64,000 nt of DNA from Cernens ardua (GTDB lineage: Bacteria; Pseudomonadota; Gammaproteobacteria; Pseudomonadales; Halomonadaceae), in assembly GCF_051251085.1 (NCBI RefSeq), contig NZ_JBPCZH010000001.1, forward strand, positions 806,001-870,000, given 5' to 3'. Positions 8,750-19,029 of the stretch are shown in pieces; position 1 is the stretch's first letter; each line of letters begins with the position of its first letter. The position numbers and the translations under genes are program-made. Under the pieces are notes generated by a model. The model saw only the letters and a program-made list of their open reading frames with translations, did no database searches and was not told the DNA's origin.

Positions 8750-9316
8750 TCAAAGTGCAAGAAGATGTTCGCGATAATACTGGAGTTCCTCGATGGACTC
8801 GCGAATATCATCAAGTGCCTGATGCGTTGCACGCTTTTTCATTCCACCCAGAATGGAGGGCTTCCAACGGCGCGCCAGCTCTTTCAGGGTGGAGACATCG
8901 AGATTGCGATAGTGGAAAAAGGCTGCCAACTGCTGCATTTCACTCAGCATGAAACGGCGATCCTGATGCACGCTGTTTCCACACATGGGCGAACTTCCCG
9001 GCGCCATATAGCGTGACAGAAACTCAATCGTCATGCGCTCAGCCTGTTCGGTATCCACCGCACTTTCACGAACACGGTCAATCAGACCGGACTCCCCATG
9101 GGTCCGCGTATTCCATTCGTCCATCGCATTCAGGAATTCATCAGGCTGATGCACGGCAATCACTGGGCCTTCAGCAATGATATTCAGGTTGCCATCTGTC
9201 ACGATGGTGGCCACTTCGATAATACGATTAACGTCAGGATCCAATCCGGTCATTTCCAGATCAATCCATGCCAAACGATCCTGTTTCGGATCAATTTCTC
9301 CAGCCACTTGGCTCAT
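8750..9316 (-). CDS. orn: Oligoribonuclease Orn
   Basis: Orn degrades 2-5 nt RNAs, including pGpG from c-di-GMP turnover, to nucleotides. The 188-residue protein shows all DEDDh exonuclease motifs: WIDLEMTGLD near the N-terminus, NSVHQDRRFM in the middle, and HQALDDIRES near the C-terminus. Length equals that of E. coli Orn (about 181). It is divergent from rsgA, an arrangement conserved in gammaproteobacteria. Confidence 0.96.
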   Translation of the reverse strand: MSQVAGEIDPKQDRLAWIDLEMTGLDPDVNRIIEVATIVTDGNLNIIAEGPVIAVHQPDEFLNAMDEWNTRTHGESGLIDRVRESAVDTEQAERMTIEFLSRYMAPGSSPMCGNSVHQDRRFMLSEMQQLAAFFHYRNLDVSTLKELARRWKPSILGGMKKRATHQALDDIRESIEELQYYREHLLAL

Positions 9317-9623
9317 GCAACAAGACTCCCTCGGAGTAACGGGATACAGAATTCTCCGCCCCCCACACTAATAAACAACCACGCGCCGGCCAAACAGGGT
9401 TGCACGGGCAGATAAACACTCACCATACCGAAAATAGGCAAAGGAATCCAAACAAGGAATTCAATCGCCCTCATCCTGAAGAAACCTGTACAATAATACT
9501 CATCGTCATCATTCAATATTCAATGCGGGGCACACTTCTGTATCCTATATCCTACAGGGATCTTCCGGTATTGAATATCAATGTTAAAAACGATCCCTTT
9601 ATTGTTTCAGCCTCGGGAGCGAC
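9317..9623. promoter_or_regulatory. Divergent orn/rsgA intergenic region
   Basis: These 307 bases separate the divergent orn and rsgA starts and must hold both promoters. I see no near-consensus sigma-70 pair. The rsgA start has GGGAG 4 bases upstream. A minus-strand frame at 9313-9516 looks like a chance ORF. Confidence 0.5.
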
Positions 9624-10619
9624 ATGAGCGGACGCAAACTCACTCGGCAACAACGTCGTCGTATCGAAAACATCCATGCAAAACGTAACCAGCGTGCCAC
9701 AAAAGGCGACACGCAGAGCACGGAAGAGCTGGATGCCAGTAGTTACGGCCCGGAGCAACCGGGTAGGGTCGTTGCTCATTTTGGAAGAACCCTCGAAGTA
9801 GAAGACTCTTCAGGTGAGCTGCATCGGTGCCATCTGCGCGCCAATCTCGATTCACTCGTCAGTGGTGATTATGTCAGTTGGCGTGAAGGTCAGGATGGCT
9901 CGGGGATCGTGGTTGCCCGCCATGAGCGTGAATCATTGCTGGAGCGCCCTACTTTTCAAGGGCAACTGAAGCCTGTTGCCGCCAACCTCGACCGTATCAT
10001 GATCGTCTTTGCGGTAGAGCCGGCTCCGTTTGCCAACCTGATCGACCGGTATCTGGTCGCCGCCGAAGCAACGGGCATTCAACCCGCACTGGTGTTGAAT
10101 AAAATCGACCTGCTTCAGCCGGATGCGGAAGTGATTACGCTACTGGAACGTTATCAACAGCTGGGGTATGACGTTGTACAGGCGTCGACAGAAACGCAAC
10201 ATGGGCTGGAGACGTTGAAAGCCTCATTAACACAGCACACATCTGTGTTTGTCGGGCAATCCGGAGTGGGCAAATCCTCCCTGATTCAGGCGCTCCTCCC
10301 CGACCATTCACTCAAGATCGGCGCACTTTCCCCCGATAGCCGCAAAGGTACGCATACGACAACAACGACGCGGCTTTACCATCTCCCAGAAGGCGGTCAC
10401 CTTATTGACTCCCCCGGCATTCGTGAATTTGGCCTGGAACATCTGGAAGAAGACCAGGTGATCGAAGGGTTTGTAGAACTACGTCCTTTTATAGGACATT
10501 GCCGATTCAGCAATTGCCGCCATTCTCAGGAACCTGGCTGTGCAATTCTCGAAGCCTACGAGAGCGGCTACATCTCGACAGCACGCTTCACCAGTTTTAG
10601 ACAAATTCTCTCTCGCTAG
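9624..10619 (+). CDS. rsgA: Ribosome small subunit biogenesis GTPase RsgA
   Basis: RsgA is a circularly permuted GTPase that checks late 30S maturation. The 331-residue protein has a basic N-terminal tail, an OB-fold region (about 45-110), then GTPase motifs in permuted order: G4 LNKIDLL (about 153), G1 GQSGVGKSSL (about 211-220), G3 DSPGIREF (about 261). The C-terminal zinc-binding knuckle has CRFSNCRHSQEPGC. Length and order are typical. Neighbouring orn divergently is the conserved context. Confidence 0.96.
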   Translation: MSGRKLTRQQRRRIENIHAKRNQRATKGDTQSTEELDASSYGPEQPGRVVAHFGRTLEVEDSSGELHRCHLRANLDSLVSGDYVSWREGQDGSGIVVARHERESLLERPTFQGQLKPVAANLDRIMIVFAVEPAPFANLIDRYLVAAEATGIQPALVLNKIDLLQPDAEVITLLERYQQLGYDVVQASTETQHGLETLKASLTQHTSVFVGQSGVGKSSLIQALLPDHSLKIGALSPDSRKGTHTTTTTRLYHLPEGGHLIDSPGIREFGLEHLEEDQVIEGFVELRPFIGHCRFSNCRHSQEPGCAILEAYESGYISTARFTSFRQILSR

Positions 10620-10929
10620 CTCGATATCATCATTTGATTCGACTTTTATATTGATGGCACGTTCATATTTATGGCGTACAGTGGTCATATGTAGACCAAG
10701 TGTGGTAAAAATACTTAAAAATGTCTTAAGATAGGGATAGCCACTTTCCTGATTATCACTTTTTGCGTCATCCAAGCCCTACTCGGATGAACGGTTTCAC
10801 TTCATACGCCTTACCCTGAAGCATCGGTACATCACTCAGCCAGCTCATATAGCTCAACCCCAAAATAACCGAGCTGAGTCTAATGGACCGTTTTCAATAA
10901 TGACTTGATCACCCAGGAGCCGAGAGAAA
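10620..10929. other. AT-rich gap between rsgA and poxB
   Basis: The 310-base gap must contain the poxB promoter. No clean terminator for rsgA is visible. A minus-strand frame (10775 leftward into rsgA) contains a helix-turn-helix-like stretch, TLGLHMTTVRHKYERA, but it runs antisense through rsgA and I do not call it a gene. Confidence 0.4.
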
Positions 10930-12639
10930 ATGAGCAAAACCGTTTCCGATATCATTATCGATACTTTGTATCAGGCTGGTGCACGCCGTTGTTATGGTGT
11001 TGTCGGCGATACCATCAATCACTTTACTGATGCCATGTCTCGAAGCCCTCTGCAATGGGTACACGTTCGTCATGAAGAAGTGGGCGGCTTCGCAGCAGGG
11101 GGAGAAGCCTATGTGAGCGGAAGATTGGCCGTCTGTGCGGGGACCTGTGGCCCGGGTAGTCTCCACTTCGTGAATGGCCTGTTTGAAACACATCGCAACC
11201 GCTCGCCAGTTGTATTGATCGCCTCGCAGGTCGATAGCCGCCAAACCGGTGTGGGTTTTCCGCAGGATGTCGATCAGAAGAAAATCTATGAGCAGTGCAG
11301 TGTCTTTTGCGAGTATCTCAATCATCCGGAGGAAGCACGCCGTCTTACTGCGATGGCGGCGCAGGCTGCCCTTAACAAGGGCGGGGTTGCCGTATTAATC
11401 GTCCATGGTGACACCTTCCCCACTAAAGTAGAGCAGGATCAGGCGTTCAAGACACGCCAATTTCATCCACGTGTACTGCCGAGTCATGAAGAGCTGGAAG
11501 CTATTATCGAGATACTCAATAGCGGTAAAAAAGTGTCTATTTATGCGGGGATAGGCGCGGGTGCGGGTCGCGAAGAGGTGATTGCTCTCGCTGATCGGCT
11601 GAAAGCGCCCATCGTTCATACTTCCCGTGCCAAGGATACGATCGAATACGACAATCCGTTCAATGTCGGGATGACGGGGGTATTCGGGCTGGTGTCCGGT
11701 TTCCATGCCGTCATGGAATGCGATGTCCTGCTCTTGTTGGGATGTGACTTTGCCTGGGGGCAATTCTATCCGGATAAAGCGACCATCATACAGATTGATG
11801 TTGATGCAACACATATTGGCAGGCGGCATCCTATCGACCTTGGTGCGGTGGGTGACGTTGCCAGTACGGCGGGGTTACTGGCCTCACGGGTAGAGGCACG
11901 CAGTGACGATAAATGGCTGAAGACCTGCCTCAAGTTGCATGAAAAAGCCGTAGCGTCCGAATATAAGGATGCGCGCCACGAATCCCCCATTCACCCTCAG
12001 TATCTCGCCGAACTGATCGATAAACATGCCGATGAAGATACTGTATTCACCGGTGATGGCGGCAGTTGCATGGTCTGGTTACTACGTCACATTGCCGCCA
12101 ATGGTAAACGCCGCATGCTCACTAGCCTGCGACACGGCACCATGGCGAATGCCTACCCACAAGGGTTGGGTGTTGCCAAGGCCTACCCTGACCGGCAGGT
12201 GATTGCCCTGTGCGGTGATGGGGGAATGACGATGCTGCTGGGTGACCTGCTGACACTGGTACAGGAAAAAATCCCTCTGAAGATTATTGTGGTCAACAAT
12301 AGCTCTCTGGGGTTTGTCGAACTGGAGCAGAAAGTCGAAGGACTTCTGGATAACTATACAACGTTGGAAAATCCTGATTTCGGCGCGATGGCAACGGCCA
12401 TGGGAATCTTCGGCAAACGCGTCGAACAGGGCGCAGATCTGGAAGCCGCTGTGGAGGAAATTTTGGCTCACCCTGGGCCGGCCCTGCTGGACGTCATTAC
12501 CAACCGGGAAGAACTGGTCATGCCGCCTCATATCGAGCCTTCAATGATTACCGGCACGTTACTTTATGCATCCAAAGCCATGCTGAATGGACGAATGAAT
12601 GATGTCGTTAATCTGGTGAAACATAATTATTTGAATTGA
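10930..12639 (+). CDS. poxB: Pyruvate dehydrogenase (quinone) / pyruvate oxidase PoxB
   Basis: This 569-residue thiamine-diphosphate flavoenzyme converts pyruvate to acetate and CO2 and passes electrons to ubiquinone at the membrane. The order is the usual Pyr, FAD and PP domains: HVRHEEVGGFAAGG with the catalytic glutamate near residue 50, and the ThDP motif CGDGGMTMLLGDLLTL ending in NN near residues 430-460. The C-terminus, MPPHIEPSM through to MNDVVNLVKHNYLN, closely parallels the amphipathic membrane-binding tail of E. coli PoxB, which argues for PoxB rather than acetolactate synthase. Length matches E. coli PoxB (572). It has its own terminator, so it is probably monocistronic. Confidence 0.92.
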   Translation: MSKTVSDIIIDTLYQAGARRCYGVVGDTINHFTDAMSRSPLQWVHVRHEEVGGFAAGGEAYVSGRLAVCAGTCGPGSLHFVNGLFETHRNRSPVVLIASQVDSRQTGVGFPQDVDQKKIYEQCSVFCEYLNHPEEARRLTAMAAQAALNKGGVAVLIVHGDTFPTKVEQDQAFKTRQFHPRVLPSHEELEAIIEILNSGKKVSIYAGIGAGAGREEVIALADRLKAPIVHTSRAKDTIEYDNPFNVGMTGVFGLVSGFHAVMECDVLLLLGCDFAWGQFYPDKATIIQIDVDATHIGRRHPIDLGAVGDVASTAGLLASRVEARSDDKWLKTCLKLHEKAVASEYKDARHESPIHPQYLAELIDKHADEDTVFTGDGGSCMVWLLRHIAANGKRRMLTSLRHGTMANAYPQGLGVAKAYPDRQVIALCGDGGMTMLLGDLLTLVQEKIPLKIIVVNNSSLGFVELEQKVEGLLDNYTTLENPDFGAMATAMGIFGKRVEQGADLEAAVEEILAHPGPALLDVITNREELVMPPHIEPSMITGTLLYASKAMLNGRMNDVVNLVKHNYLN

Positions 12640-12708
12640 TTATTTTCATGCTGATCAAATGTCACTCATGGTGAAATTCATGTAATGACACGCTATGTTC
12701 GCAAAACG

Positions 12709-12736
12709 ATGCCCGTCATTTTGGACGGGCATTTTT
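12709..12736 (+). terminator. Rho-independent terminator after poxB
   Basis: A perfect 9-bp stem (ATGCCCGTC at 12709-12717 with GACGGGCAT at 12724-12732) and a 6-base loop are followed by a run of five T. Confidence 0.9.
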
Positions 12737-12831
12737 GGTATCGGTTGCTGAAAAATCGATTCCATAATTAATTCATGACATGCGGCGCAGAAATCGCTAG
12801 GGTAGCGGGGTTATTTATTTGAGTGATTGGT

Positions 12832-14160
12832 ATGCCCACAACAGCCCCCTCTGCTACACCTGCCCATGTCAGCTTCAGAGAAGTGTTTGCCGTCGCCTCT
12901 GGTGCGGCCATCGAGTTTTTTGACTTCAGTGCCTATGCTACCTTTTCGGTCATGATCGGACAGGTATTTTTCCCTTCCAGTAGCAATGCCGTCAGCCTGC
13001 TTTCGTCTCTTGCTGTCTTCGGGCTGGGCTTTTTGGCACGTCCGCTGGGTGCTGTAATTATTGGTACTTATGCGGATACCTCAGGTCGCAAACCGGCCAT
13101 GCTACTCACCATGCTATTGATGATTATCGGGACAGCAGGCATGGCATTGCTGCCGGGGTATACCACTTGGGGCATTTGGGCGCCTCTCCTCCTGCTGATA
13201 TGCCGTTTATTGCAAGGTATCGCCTGGGGAGGAGAAGCCGGGCCAGCCACCACGTTCATCATGGAAGCCGCACCGCCTCATCGCCGAGGGTTGTACACCA
13301 GTTGGCAAATCGTTGCACAAGGGGCTGCTGGGCTGGCAGCTGGTTTGATAGGCTTTGCCCTGAGCCGTGAACTCAGCCACACCCAACTCCTCGCATGGGG
13401 TTGGCGAGTCCCCTTCCTTATCGGTTTATTGGTATTGCCCGTGGCTATTTACCTGCGTCGGCATCTCAACGAAACGCTACCTGCTACCGCTGACTCGACG
13501 CTAACTAACCATACATCATCGGCTACTCTCGAATACCCGCTGCCTAGCGCTGCCCAAACACCATTGAGCATGGTATTGAAAGATTATCGGGCGCTGGTGA
13601 TTGTCGGTATTTTGATCATCTCGGGGAGCACCATCACCCAGTATTTCCTCAACTATATGACCACCTACGCGCTAAGTGAGCTGCATTATCCCACCCAGAT
13701 CGCCATGCTCGCTCCTATCGTGATCGGTGTGGGCGTGATGCTGTTTTCACTACTAGGTGGATATCTGGCCGATCATTGGGGACGTAGCCAAACGATCATC
13801 ATTCCGCGGGTAGTGCTGACCTTACTCCTCTTCCCTGCTCTTATCCTGATTGGTGAATACCATGCCCCCTGGCTCTTTTTTGTCCTGATCAGCGTATTGA
13901 CGGCACTCCAGTGCATCAGTGGCTCCGGTTTATTGGTTGCATTGTGCGAAAGCTTCCCTCGCCCCCTCCGCTCAACGGGATTTTCCATTGTCTATGCCTT
14001 GGGTATCACCCTCTTTGGCGGCACCGCACAGTTTGTTTTTTCATGGCTAAGTGATGTGATGGGAACGGCCATAGCACCTGCATATTATTTGGTGGTGACT
14101 AACCTGGTGTGCATGGGCGCAACCGTTTGGCTGTATTCGGGGAGAGGGAGTAAAAAGTAG
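12832..14160 (+). CDS. MFS transporter, metabolite:H+ symporter (MHS) type
   Basis: This 442-residue, 12-helix major facilitator protein resembles the MHS group that includes ProP, ShiA and citrate/dicarboxylate symporters. Helix 1 carries the group signature FREVFAVASGAAIEFFDFSAYA. The loop 2-3 motif is GTYADTSGRKPAM, and helices 4-5 contain GGEAGPATTFIMEAAPPHRRG, strongly MHS-like. Substrates of the group are organic acids or osmolytes; the exact one is not readable. A GTG at 12823 and the ATG at 12832 are both possible; the ATG has GAGTGA upstream. It follows the poxB terminator and is probably transcribed alone. Confidence 0.88.
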   Translation: MPTTAPSATPAHVSFREVFAVASGAAIEFFDFSAYATFSVMIGQVFFPSSSNAVSLLSSLAVFGLGFLARPLGAVIIGTYADTSGRKPAMLLTMLLMIIGTAGMALLPGYTTWGIWAPLLLLICRLLQGIAWGGEAGPATTFIMEAAPPHRRGLYTSWQIVAQGAAGLAAGLIGFALSRELSHTQLLAWGWRVPFLIGLLVLPVAIYLRRHLNETLPATADSTLTNHTSSATLEYPLPSAAQTPLSMVLKDYRALVIVGILIISGSTITQYFLNYMTTYALSELHYPTQIAMLAPIVIGVGVMLFSLLGGYLADHWGRSQTIIIPRVVLTLLLFPALILIGEYHAPWLFFVLISVLTALQCISGSGLLVALCESFPRPLRSTGFSIVYALGITLFGGTAQFVFSWLSDVMGTAIAPAYYLVVTNLVCMGATVWLYSGRGSKK

Positions 14161-14333
14161 AAAAGACTAAAAAACACCCAGCGGTTCACTTGGGCAATAG
14201 AGGTGATATTTTTCGCAAAGCAGATACAATTAAAACGCAACCTGTGAGACCCGGCATAGCTCATATATAAACAATCAATACTCGCCATGCATTGGTTAAA
14301 TAATAAATACATAATCAGGATCGAGCCCTTTCC

Positions 14334-16322
14334 ATGCCTTCTATCGATGATATTCCTCTTATCTCCCGCGATGTGCTTTTTGGCCCCGCTGAACGTACCA
14401 ATATCAAAATCAGCCCGGATGGACGTTATTTCAGTTGGATTGCCGATAATAAAGGAACTGCCAATATTTGGCTGGCTCCAACAGATTCCCCCCATGATAT
14501 CCGCCCCGTTACTCATGATATCCAACGAGGTATCAAACGCTATGTCTGGACATATCAACCCGATGTGCTTCTCTATTATCAGGATCAGGGAGGTGATGAG
14601 AACTATCAGCTTTATGCACTGGACCTGGCTACGAAGAAAGTTATAGACCTTACGCCATTCAAGAAAACACAGGCCCAACTTGTTGGCAGGAGTCATAGAC
14701 ATCCCGAATACGTCATCATCGCAATGAATGATCGAGACCCTAAATTCCATGACCTCTATTCCGTCAATATCACCACAGGTGAGCGTTTCCTGCTGGAAGA
14801 GAATACTCAAGGATTCATGAGCTACCTCGTAGATGAAGAACTTGCACCCGCCATAGCTTTCTCCATGACTGATGACGGCGGTATGAGGTGGCTGAAGAAA
14901 AATTCTGAGGAATGGTCTCGTTTATTGGATATCAGCGCAGAGGATTCTCTTACTACCTTTCCGCTTATTAAGCAGGTCAAAAAGAATTACCTGTATATCG
15001 CGGACACACGCAAGCATGATACTGCCGAACTCACGTGTTTGAATATCGCCACGGGGGAAAGCACGACCCTTTACTCGGATCAACATTCCGACATTCAGAA
15101 GGCTATAGGCGCAACGGACAAAGGGGAAATCAAGGCTGTTTATACCAATTACCTTAAAGGTGAATGGCATGCGTTGGAGCCGGATTACAAGACATCTTTC
15201 GAACAACTTGACAAGGCTTTCCCCTCTGGCTTTGGGATCGATTCCCGTACCCTGGACGACCAACGCTGGATAGTACATGACAATGCCATCGATTCTCCCG
15301 GCAACTATTATCTGTTTGACCGAGAAACCAGAGCGCTATCCCTGATCTGCGTATCACGTCCCAAACTGGTAGATGCACCATTGGTTCCCATGTGGCCACT
15401 CGAAATTCCTTCACGGGACGGTCTTACACTGGTCAGTTATCTGACCCTGCCAGCGCACTCTGATCCAGATAAAACCGGCCATCCGATAACGCCACAGCCA
15501 TTAATCCTCTTCGTTCATGGGGGCCCCTGGTCTCGCGATATCATGGATTATCACCCCATGATCCAGTCCTGGGTACAATGGATAGCCAATCGCGGTTATG
15601 CCGTACTGCAAGTCAATTTTCGAGGCTCAACAGGATTTGGCAAGAAATTCATCAATGCGGCCAATAGAGAATGGGGAGGTCGCATGCATGACGATTTGAT
15701 TGATGCCATTGATTGGGCCATTGAGCAAGGTATTACTACACACAACAAGGTAGGTATCTTTGGAGGCAGTTATGGGGGGTATGCCACACTGGTTGGCATG
15801 ACATTTACGCCAGACCGCTTTGCTTGCGGCATCGATCTAGTGGGCCCTTCCAGTTTATTGACCTTCATCGATACCATTCCCGAATACTGGAAGACTGAAA
15901 TGGACTTCTTCCGTTATCGTGTCGGCGATATGCGAACCGAGGATGGCCGAGAGTTCCTTTGGTCACGGTCCCCGTTGTCCAAAGTTAAAAATATAAAAAA
16001 TCCACTTTTGATTGCACAAGGAGCCAATGATCCGCGCATCAAACAGTCAGAGAGCGATCAACTCGTCGCGGCGATGAAAGAGAATCATATCCCCGTTATT
16101 TATGAACTCTTCCCGGATGAAGGACATGGCTTCCAACGACCAGAAAACAACAAGGCGTTTTTTGCGACTGTGGAACCCTTTCTGGCGAAGTATCTCGGCG
16201 GTCGTGTAGAACCGATAGGAAATGACCTTGAAGGTTCGAGTCTGGAAGTTGTCGTAGGAGCTGAATATATTTCCGGATTGAATATTGCACTGGAAAATTT
16301 CACACCGGTAATTAAACATTAG
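14334..16322 (+). CDS. S9 family serine peptidase (acylaminoacyl/prolyl oligopeptidase type)
   Basis: The 662-residue protein has an N-terminal beta-propeller (about residues 20-350: FSWIADNKGTANIWLAP and similar blades) and a C-terminal alpha/beta hydrolase. Catalytic residues are visible: Ser479 in GIFGGSYGGYA, Asp566 in GANDPRIKQ and His598 in PDEGHGFQ. No signal peptide is present, so it is cytoplasmic. The layout matches S9C oligopeptidases, which release short N-acylated or unmodified peptides. It ends at a perfect hairpin shared with the convergent purine permease gene. The ATG at 14334 lacks a strong ribosome-binding site. Confidence 0.9.
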   Translation: MPSIDDIPLISRDVLFGPAERTNIKISPDGRYFSWIADNKGTANIWLAPTDSPHDIRPVTHDIQRGIKRYVWTYQPDVLLYYQDQGGDENYQLYALDLATKKVIDLTPFKKTQAQLVGRSHRHPEYVIIAMNDRDPKFHDLYSVNITTGERFLLEENTQGFMSYLVDEELAPAIAFSMTDDGGMRWLKKNSEEWSRLLDISAEDSLTTFPLIKQVKKNYLYIADTRKHDTAELTCLNIATGESTTLYSDQHSDIQKAIGATDKGEIKAVYTNYLKGEWHALEPDYKTSFEQLDKAFPSGFGIDSRTLDDQRWIVHDNAIDSPGNYYLFDRETRALSLICVSRPKLVDAPLVPMWPLEIPSRDGLTLVSYLTLPAHSDPDKTGHPITPQPLILFVHGGPWSRDIMDYHPMIQSWVQWIANRGYAVLQVNFRGSTGFGKKFINAANREWGGRMHDDLIDAIDWAIEQGITTHNKVGIFGGSYGGYATLVGMTFTPDRFACGIDLVGPSSLLTFIDTIPEYWKTEMDFFRYRVGDMRTEDGREFLWSRSPLSKVKNIKNPLLIAQGANDPRIKQSESDQLVAAMKENHIPVIYELFPDEGHGFQRPENNKAFFATVEPFLAKYLGGRVEPIGNDLEGSSLEVVVGAEYISGLNIALENFTPVIKH

Positions 16323-16371
16323 ATCTCTAACGTTTTAATCTATCAGCTCACTTTATCTCACTCACACCAAC

Positions 16372-16400
16372 AAAAAGGCGAGCCATAAGCTCGCCTTTTT
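16372..16400. terminator. Bidirectional terminator
   Basis: A perfect 12-bp inverted repeat (AAAAAGGCGAGC / GCTCGCCTTTTT) with a 5-base loop. A run of T follows the stem in either direction, so it can stop both the peptidase and the convergent permease transcripts. Confidence 0.92.
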
Positions 16401-16427
16401 CATACCATCCTACTGCTATTTTCTGTA

Positions 16428-17753
16428 TTAAAGTTCAAACAGAAGTAACAGTGACAGAATGGCTAAAATCCACATGGTGAGATGGACTTCACGCGCCTTG
16501 CCTGCTGCTGTTTTGCAAACCACCAATGCCAGAAAACCGAAGACCACACCTACGGTAATGGAGTAGGTAATCGGTATTAGCACCATGGCGATAAAGGCAG
16601 GAATGGCCTCTTCCATTTCCTTCCATTCGATCAGGCGAATCGGCCCCAACATGAATACCCCGACCATGATGAGCGCAGGTGCAGTAGCAATGGAGGGAAT
16701 CAGTGACAACAAGGGTGAAAGAAAGAGGAACGGAATGAACAAAAGCCCACACACAACCGCGACGAGCCCCGTACGCCCCCCCTGGCTGATACCCGCTGCC
16801 GATTCGACGTATGCATTCGCCGGGCTGGTCCCCAAAGGCGCAGAAATCAAGGCCGAGGTGGCATCAACCACCATGGAGCGACGCATATTGCGCGGCTGTC
16901 CATTTTCATCAAGCAGATTGGCTGCCTGAGAAAGCCCCATAAAGGTAGACAATGCATCAAAAAAGGTGGTGAACAAAATTACAAAGATAAAGGGCCAGTA
17001 AGCGATCTTGAGCGCACCCAATACGTTCACGTGGAACAGGCCACTGAAATCGGGCAGTGCGAAAATGCCACTGTAGTTGACCAATGTATGCAATCCGGGA
17101 GCATAAGCCGCGCCATCCCCCCACCAACGCCCAATGGGTATCGCCATGATAGTGGTCAGAATGATTCCGATAATCAGTGCGCCGGGAATCTTGCGGGTAA
17201 CCAGTGCCGCGGTGATGACCAACCCGAGCAGGAAGGTAACGACAGCAGGCGTCAAATGCCCCATACCCAGCACGGTATCGGGGTTACCTACCAAAAACTT
17301 CGCATTTACCAACCCGATTACAGTAATGAAAAGACCAATACCACAAGCTACTGCATGGCGCAGGGAACGGGGTATCGCATCAATCACATACTGGCGCACA
17401 TTAAATGCGGACATGATGAAAAACAATACCCCCGACCAGAACACGCATCCTAACGCAATTGTTAGTGGGATTTTCGCGCCTACCACCATGGTATAGGTAA
17501 ACAGCGCGTTAGCGCCCATCCCCGGCGCCACCAATACAGGGCTACGTGCATAGGCCCCCATGGCGAAACTACCGAATGCACTGATCAGGACGGTGGCTGT
17601 AAGCGCCTGTGAGAAAGGGATACCTGCCCCACCAAGGATGGTAGGGTTGACCACGATAATATACATGGCCGCAAGAAAGGTACTAATACCGGCCAGTATC
17701 TCCCGTTTTGGAGTACTGCCCTCTTTTTTGATTTTAAACAATTGTTCCAACAC
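16428..17753 (-). CDS. Purine permease of the AzgA/NCS2 family
   Basis: This 441-residue permease is predicted to take up hypoxanthine, guanine or adenine by proton symport. Family marks are REILAGISTFLAAMYIIVVNP in the first helix, VLVAPGMGANALFTYT in the substrate-binding helix 3 region, and ATSALISAPLGTSPANAYVES in the helix 8-10 repeat. The start is the GTG at 17753, chosen because AAGGAG lies 8 bases upstream and the protein then begins VLEQLFKIK; an ATG at 17834 would add 27 unsupported residues. Transcribed toward the shared terminator at 16372-16400. It is far from the second, unrelated NCS1-type permease at 61.7 kb. Confidence 0.9.
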   Translation of the reverse strand: MLEQLFKIKKEGSTPKREILAGISTFLAAMYIIVVNPTILGGAGIPFSQALTATVLISAFGSFAMGAYARSPVLVAPGMGANALFTYTMVVGAKIPLTIALGCVFWSGVLFFIMSAFNVRQYVIDAIPRSLRHAVACGIGLFITVIGLVNAKFLVGNPDTVLGMGHLTPAVVTFLLGLVITAALVTRKIPGALIIGIILTTIMAIPIGRWWGDGAAYAPGLHTLVNYSGIFALPDFSGLFHVNVLGALKIAYWPFIFVILFTTFFDALSTFMGLSQAANLLDENGQPRNMRRSMVVDATSALISAPLGTSPANAYVESAAGISQGGRTGLVAVVCGLLFIPFLFLSPLLSLIPSIATAPALIMVGVFMLGPIRLIEWKEMEEAIPAFIAMVLIPITYSITVGVVFGFLALVVCKTAAGKAREVHLTMWILAILSLLLLFEL

Positions 17754-18022
17754 GCGCGCTTCTCCTTGGGTACAGAGTTGCCATTTTTCATTATTGTTGA
17801 ATAGCAGCCTGCATATAGTAACTTTTTGAAACAATATCTTCGACTGCTAAATATACGGGAACGTGATATTTTTTAAGCATTGGGAAGCGCCCGTTACCCA
17901 TTTGAAATGTTCAATCCGATTGAACAATCCCGAACTGCAAATGGTCTCATGTTGATGCACCATGTTTCCCCTTTGGACGCTGCCATCAAACCGTTATTAC
18001 ATACACCCCATGGAGGTAAGTC

Positions 18023-18841
18023 ATGTCATCCACACCACTACTTCCGCTAATTGCTGAACCTGATCAACTGAATGCAGTACTCGGCAATCCTGATCTACTG
18101 ATTATCGATGTGCCCCTCAAGGCGGAAAGTTATCAGGAAGGCCACGTGCCCGGAGCAGTTTTTTTGGAGAGCAAACGTCTTCTGAAAGGCAGTGGTGACA
18201 TTCCCAACGATGCGCCTACCGTTGAACAGCTGAGCCAACTTTTTTCATCGCTGGGTCTCACTCCCCATACTCATGTCGTCGCCTATGATGATGAAGGTGG
18301 CGGATGGGCAGGTCGTCTATTGTGGACGCTGGAGCTCATTGGACACCGCCATTATTCCTATTTGAATGGCGGGATTCATGCATGGCGAGCCGAGGGATAC
18401 ACGACAGAGACAGACGATACGCTCCCTACTCCAAGTGATTATCGAGCCGAGATCATTCATCCTGAATTGGCTGTCTCGCGAGAAACGCTAGCGGGACAAC
18501 TGGATCAGGTACAAGTATGGGATGCCCGTAGTGCTGCTGAGTTTAGTGGCGAAAAAGGTGACAACAAACATCTGGGGCATATCCCAGGTGCCATCAATAT
18601 CGATTGGCAAGAGCTCAAGGACCCAGAACATCACCTGCGTTTGAAACAGAACGATGAGCTGATTGCGCTGACAGAAGCGCGTGGAATTAATCCTGAAGCC
18701 GAGATTATTACACACTGCCAAACTCATCACCGCAGTGGCCTCAGCTGGCTGGCAGGTCGTGCACTCGGCTTTAATATTCGTGCCTACCCCGGTTCCTGGA
18801 AGGAATGGGGAAACCGCGACGATACGCCTATCGAAAAATAG
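18023..18841 (+). CDS. rhdA: Thiosulfate sulfurtransferase (rhodanese), RhdA type
   Basis: This 272-residue two-domain rhodanese transfers sulfane sulfur from thiosulfate to cyanide or other acceptors. The inactive N-terminal domain (about 10-125) precedes the catalytic one. The active loop is CQTHHRSG with Cys232, the same loop as in Azotobacter/Pseudomonas RhdA, not the CGSGVTA of mercaptopyruvate sulfurtransferase. GGAGGTAAGTC gives a strong ribosome-binding site. It lies before psd, as in Pseudomonas (from memory). Confidence 0.92.
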   Translation: MSSTPLLPLIAEPDQLNAVLGNPDLLIIDVPLKAESYQEGHVPGAVFLESKRLLKGSGDIPNDAPTVEQLSQLFSSLGLTPHTHVVAYDDEGGGWAGRLLWTLELIGHRHYSYLNGGIHAWRAEGYTTETDDTLPTPSDYRAEIIHPELAVSRETLAGQLDQVQVWDARSAAEFSGEKGDNKHLGHIPGAINIDWQELKDPEHHLRLKQNDELIALTEARGINPEAEIITHCQTHHRSGLSWLAGRALGFNIRAYPGSWKEWGNRDDTPIEK

Positions 18842-19029
18842 TATCCAAAACGATGTTTGCCCCGTAAAAAAGGGGCCTATTGACGCATTGTGTCTGCGCT
18901 TTATCAAAACAGCTGCCGACTGCCGCGTGGCACGGTAAAATGCAGCTGATTTACATGTTCACACGCACCATGACTCGCACCATAACATAGCGACCAAGGC
19001 GCACACTCGGATTCCAGCAAGGTTGGTTC

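Noticed and set aside
9313..9516. Minus-strand frame ahead of orn
   Set aside because: It would overlap the orn start and occupies the divergent promoter region; no recognisable pattern.
10479..10775. Minus-strand frame with a helix-turn-helix-like stretch TLGLHMTTVRHKYERA
   Set aside because: It runs antisense through the conserved end of rsgA, has no supporting ribosome-binding site, and the similarity is confined to a short part. A decayed regulator fragment remains possible.
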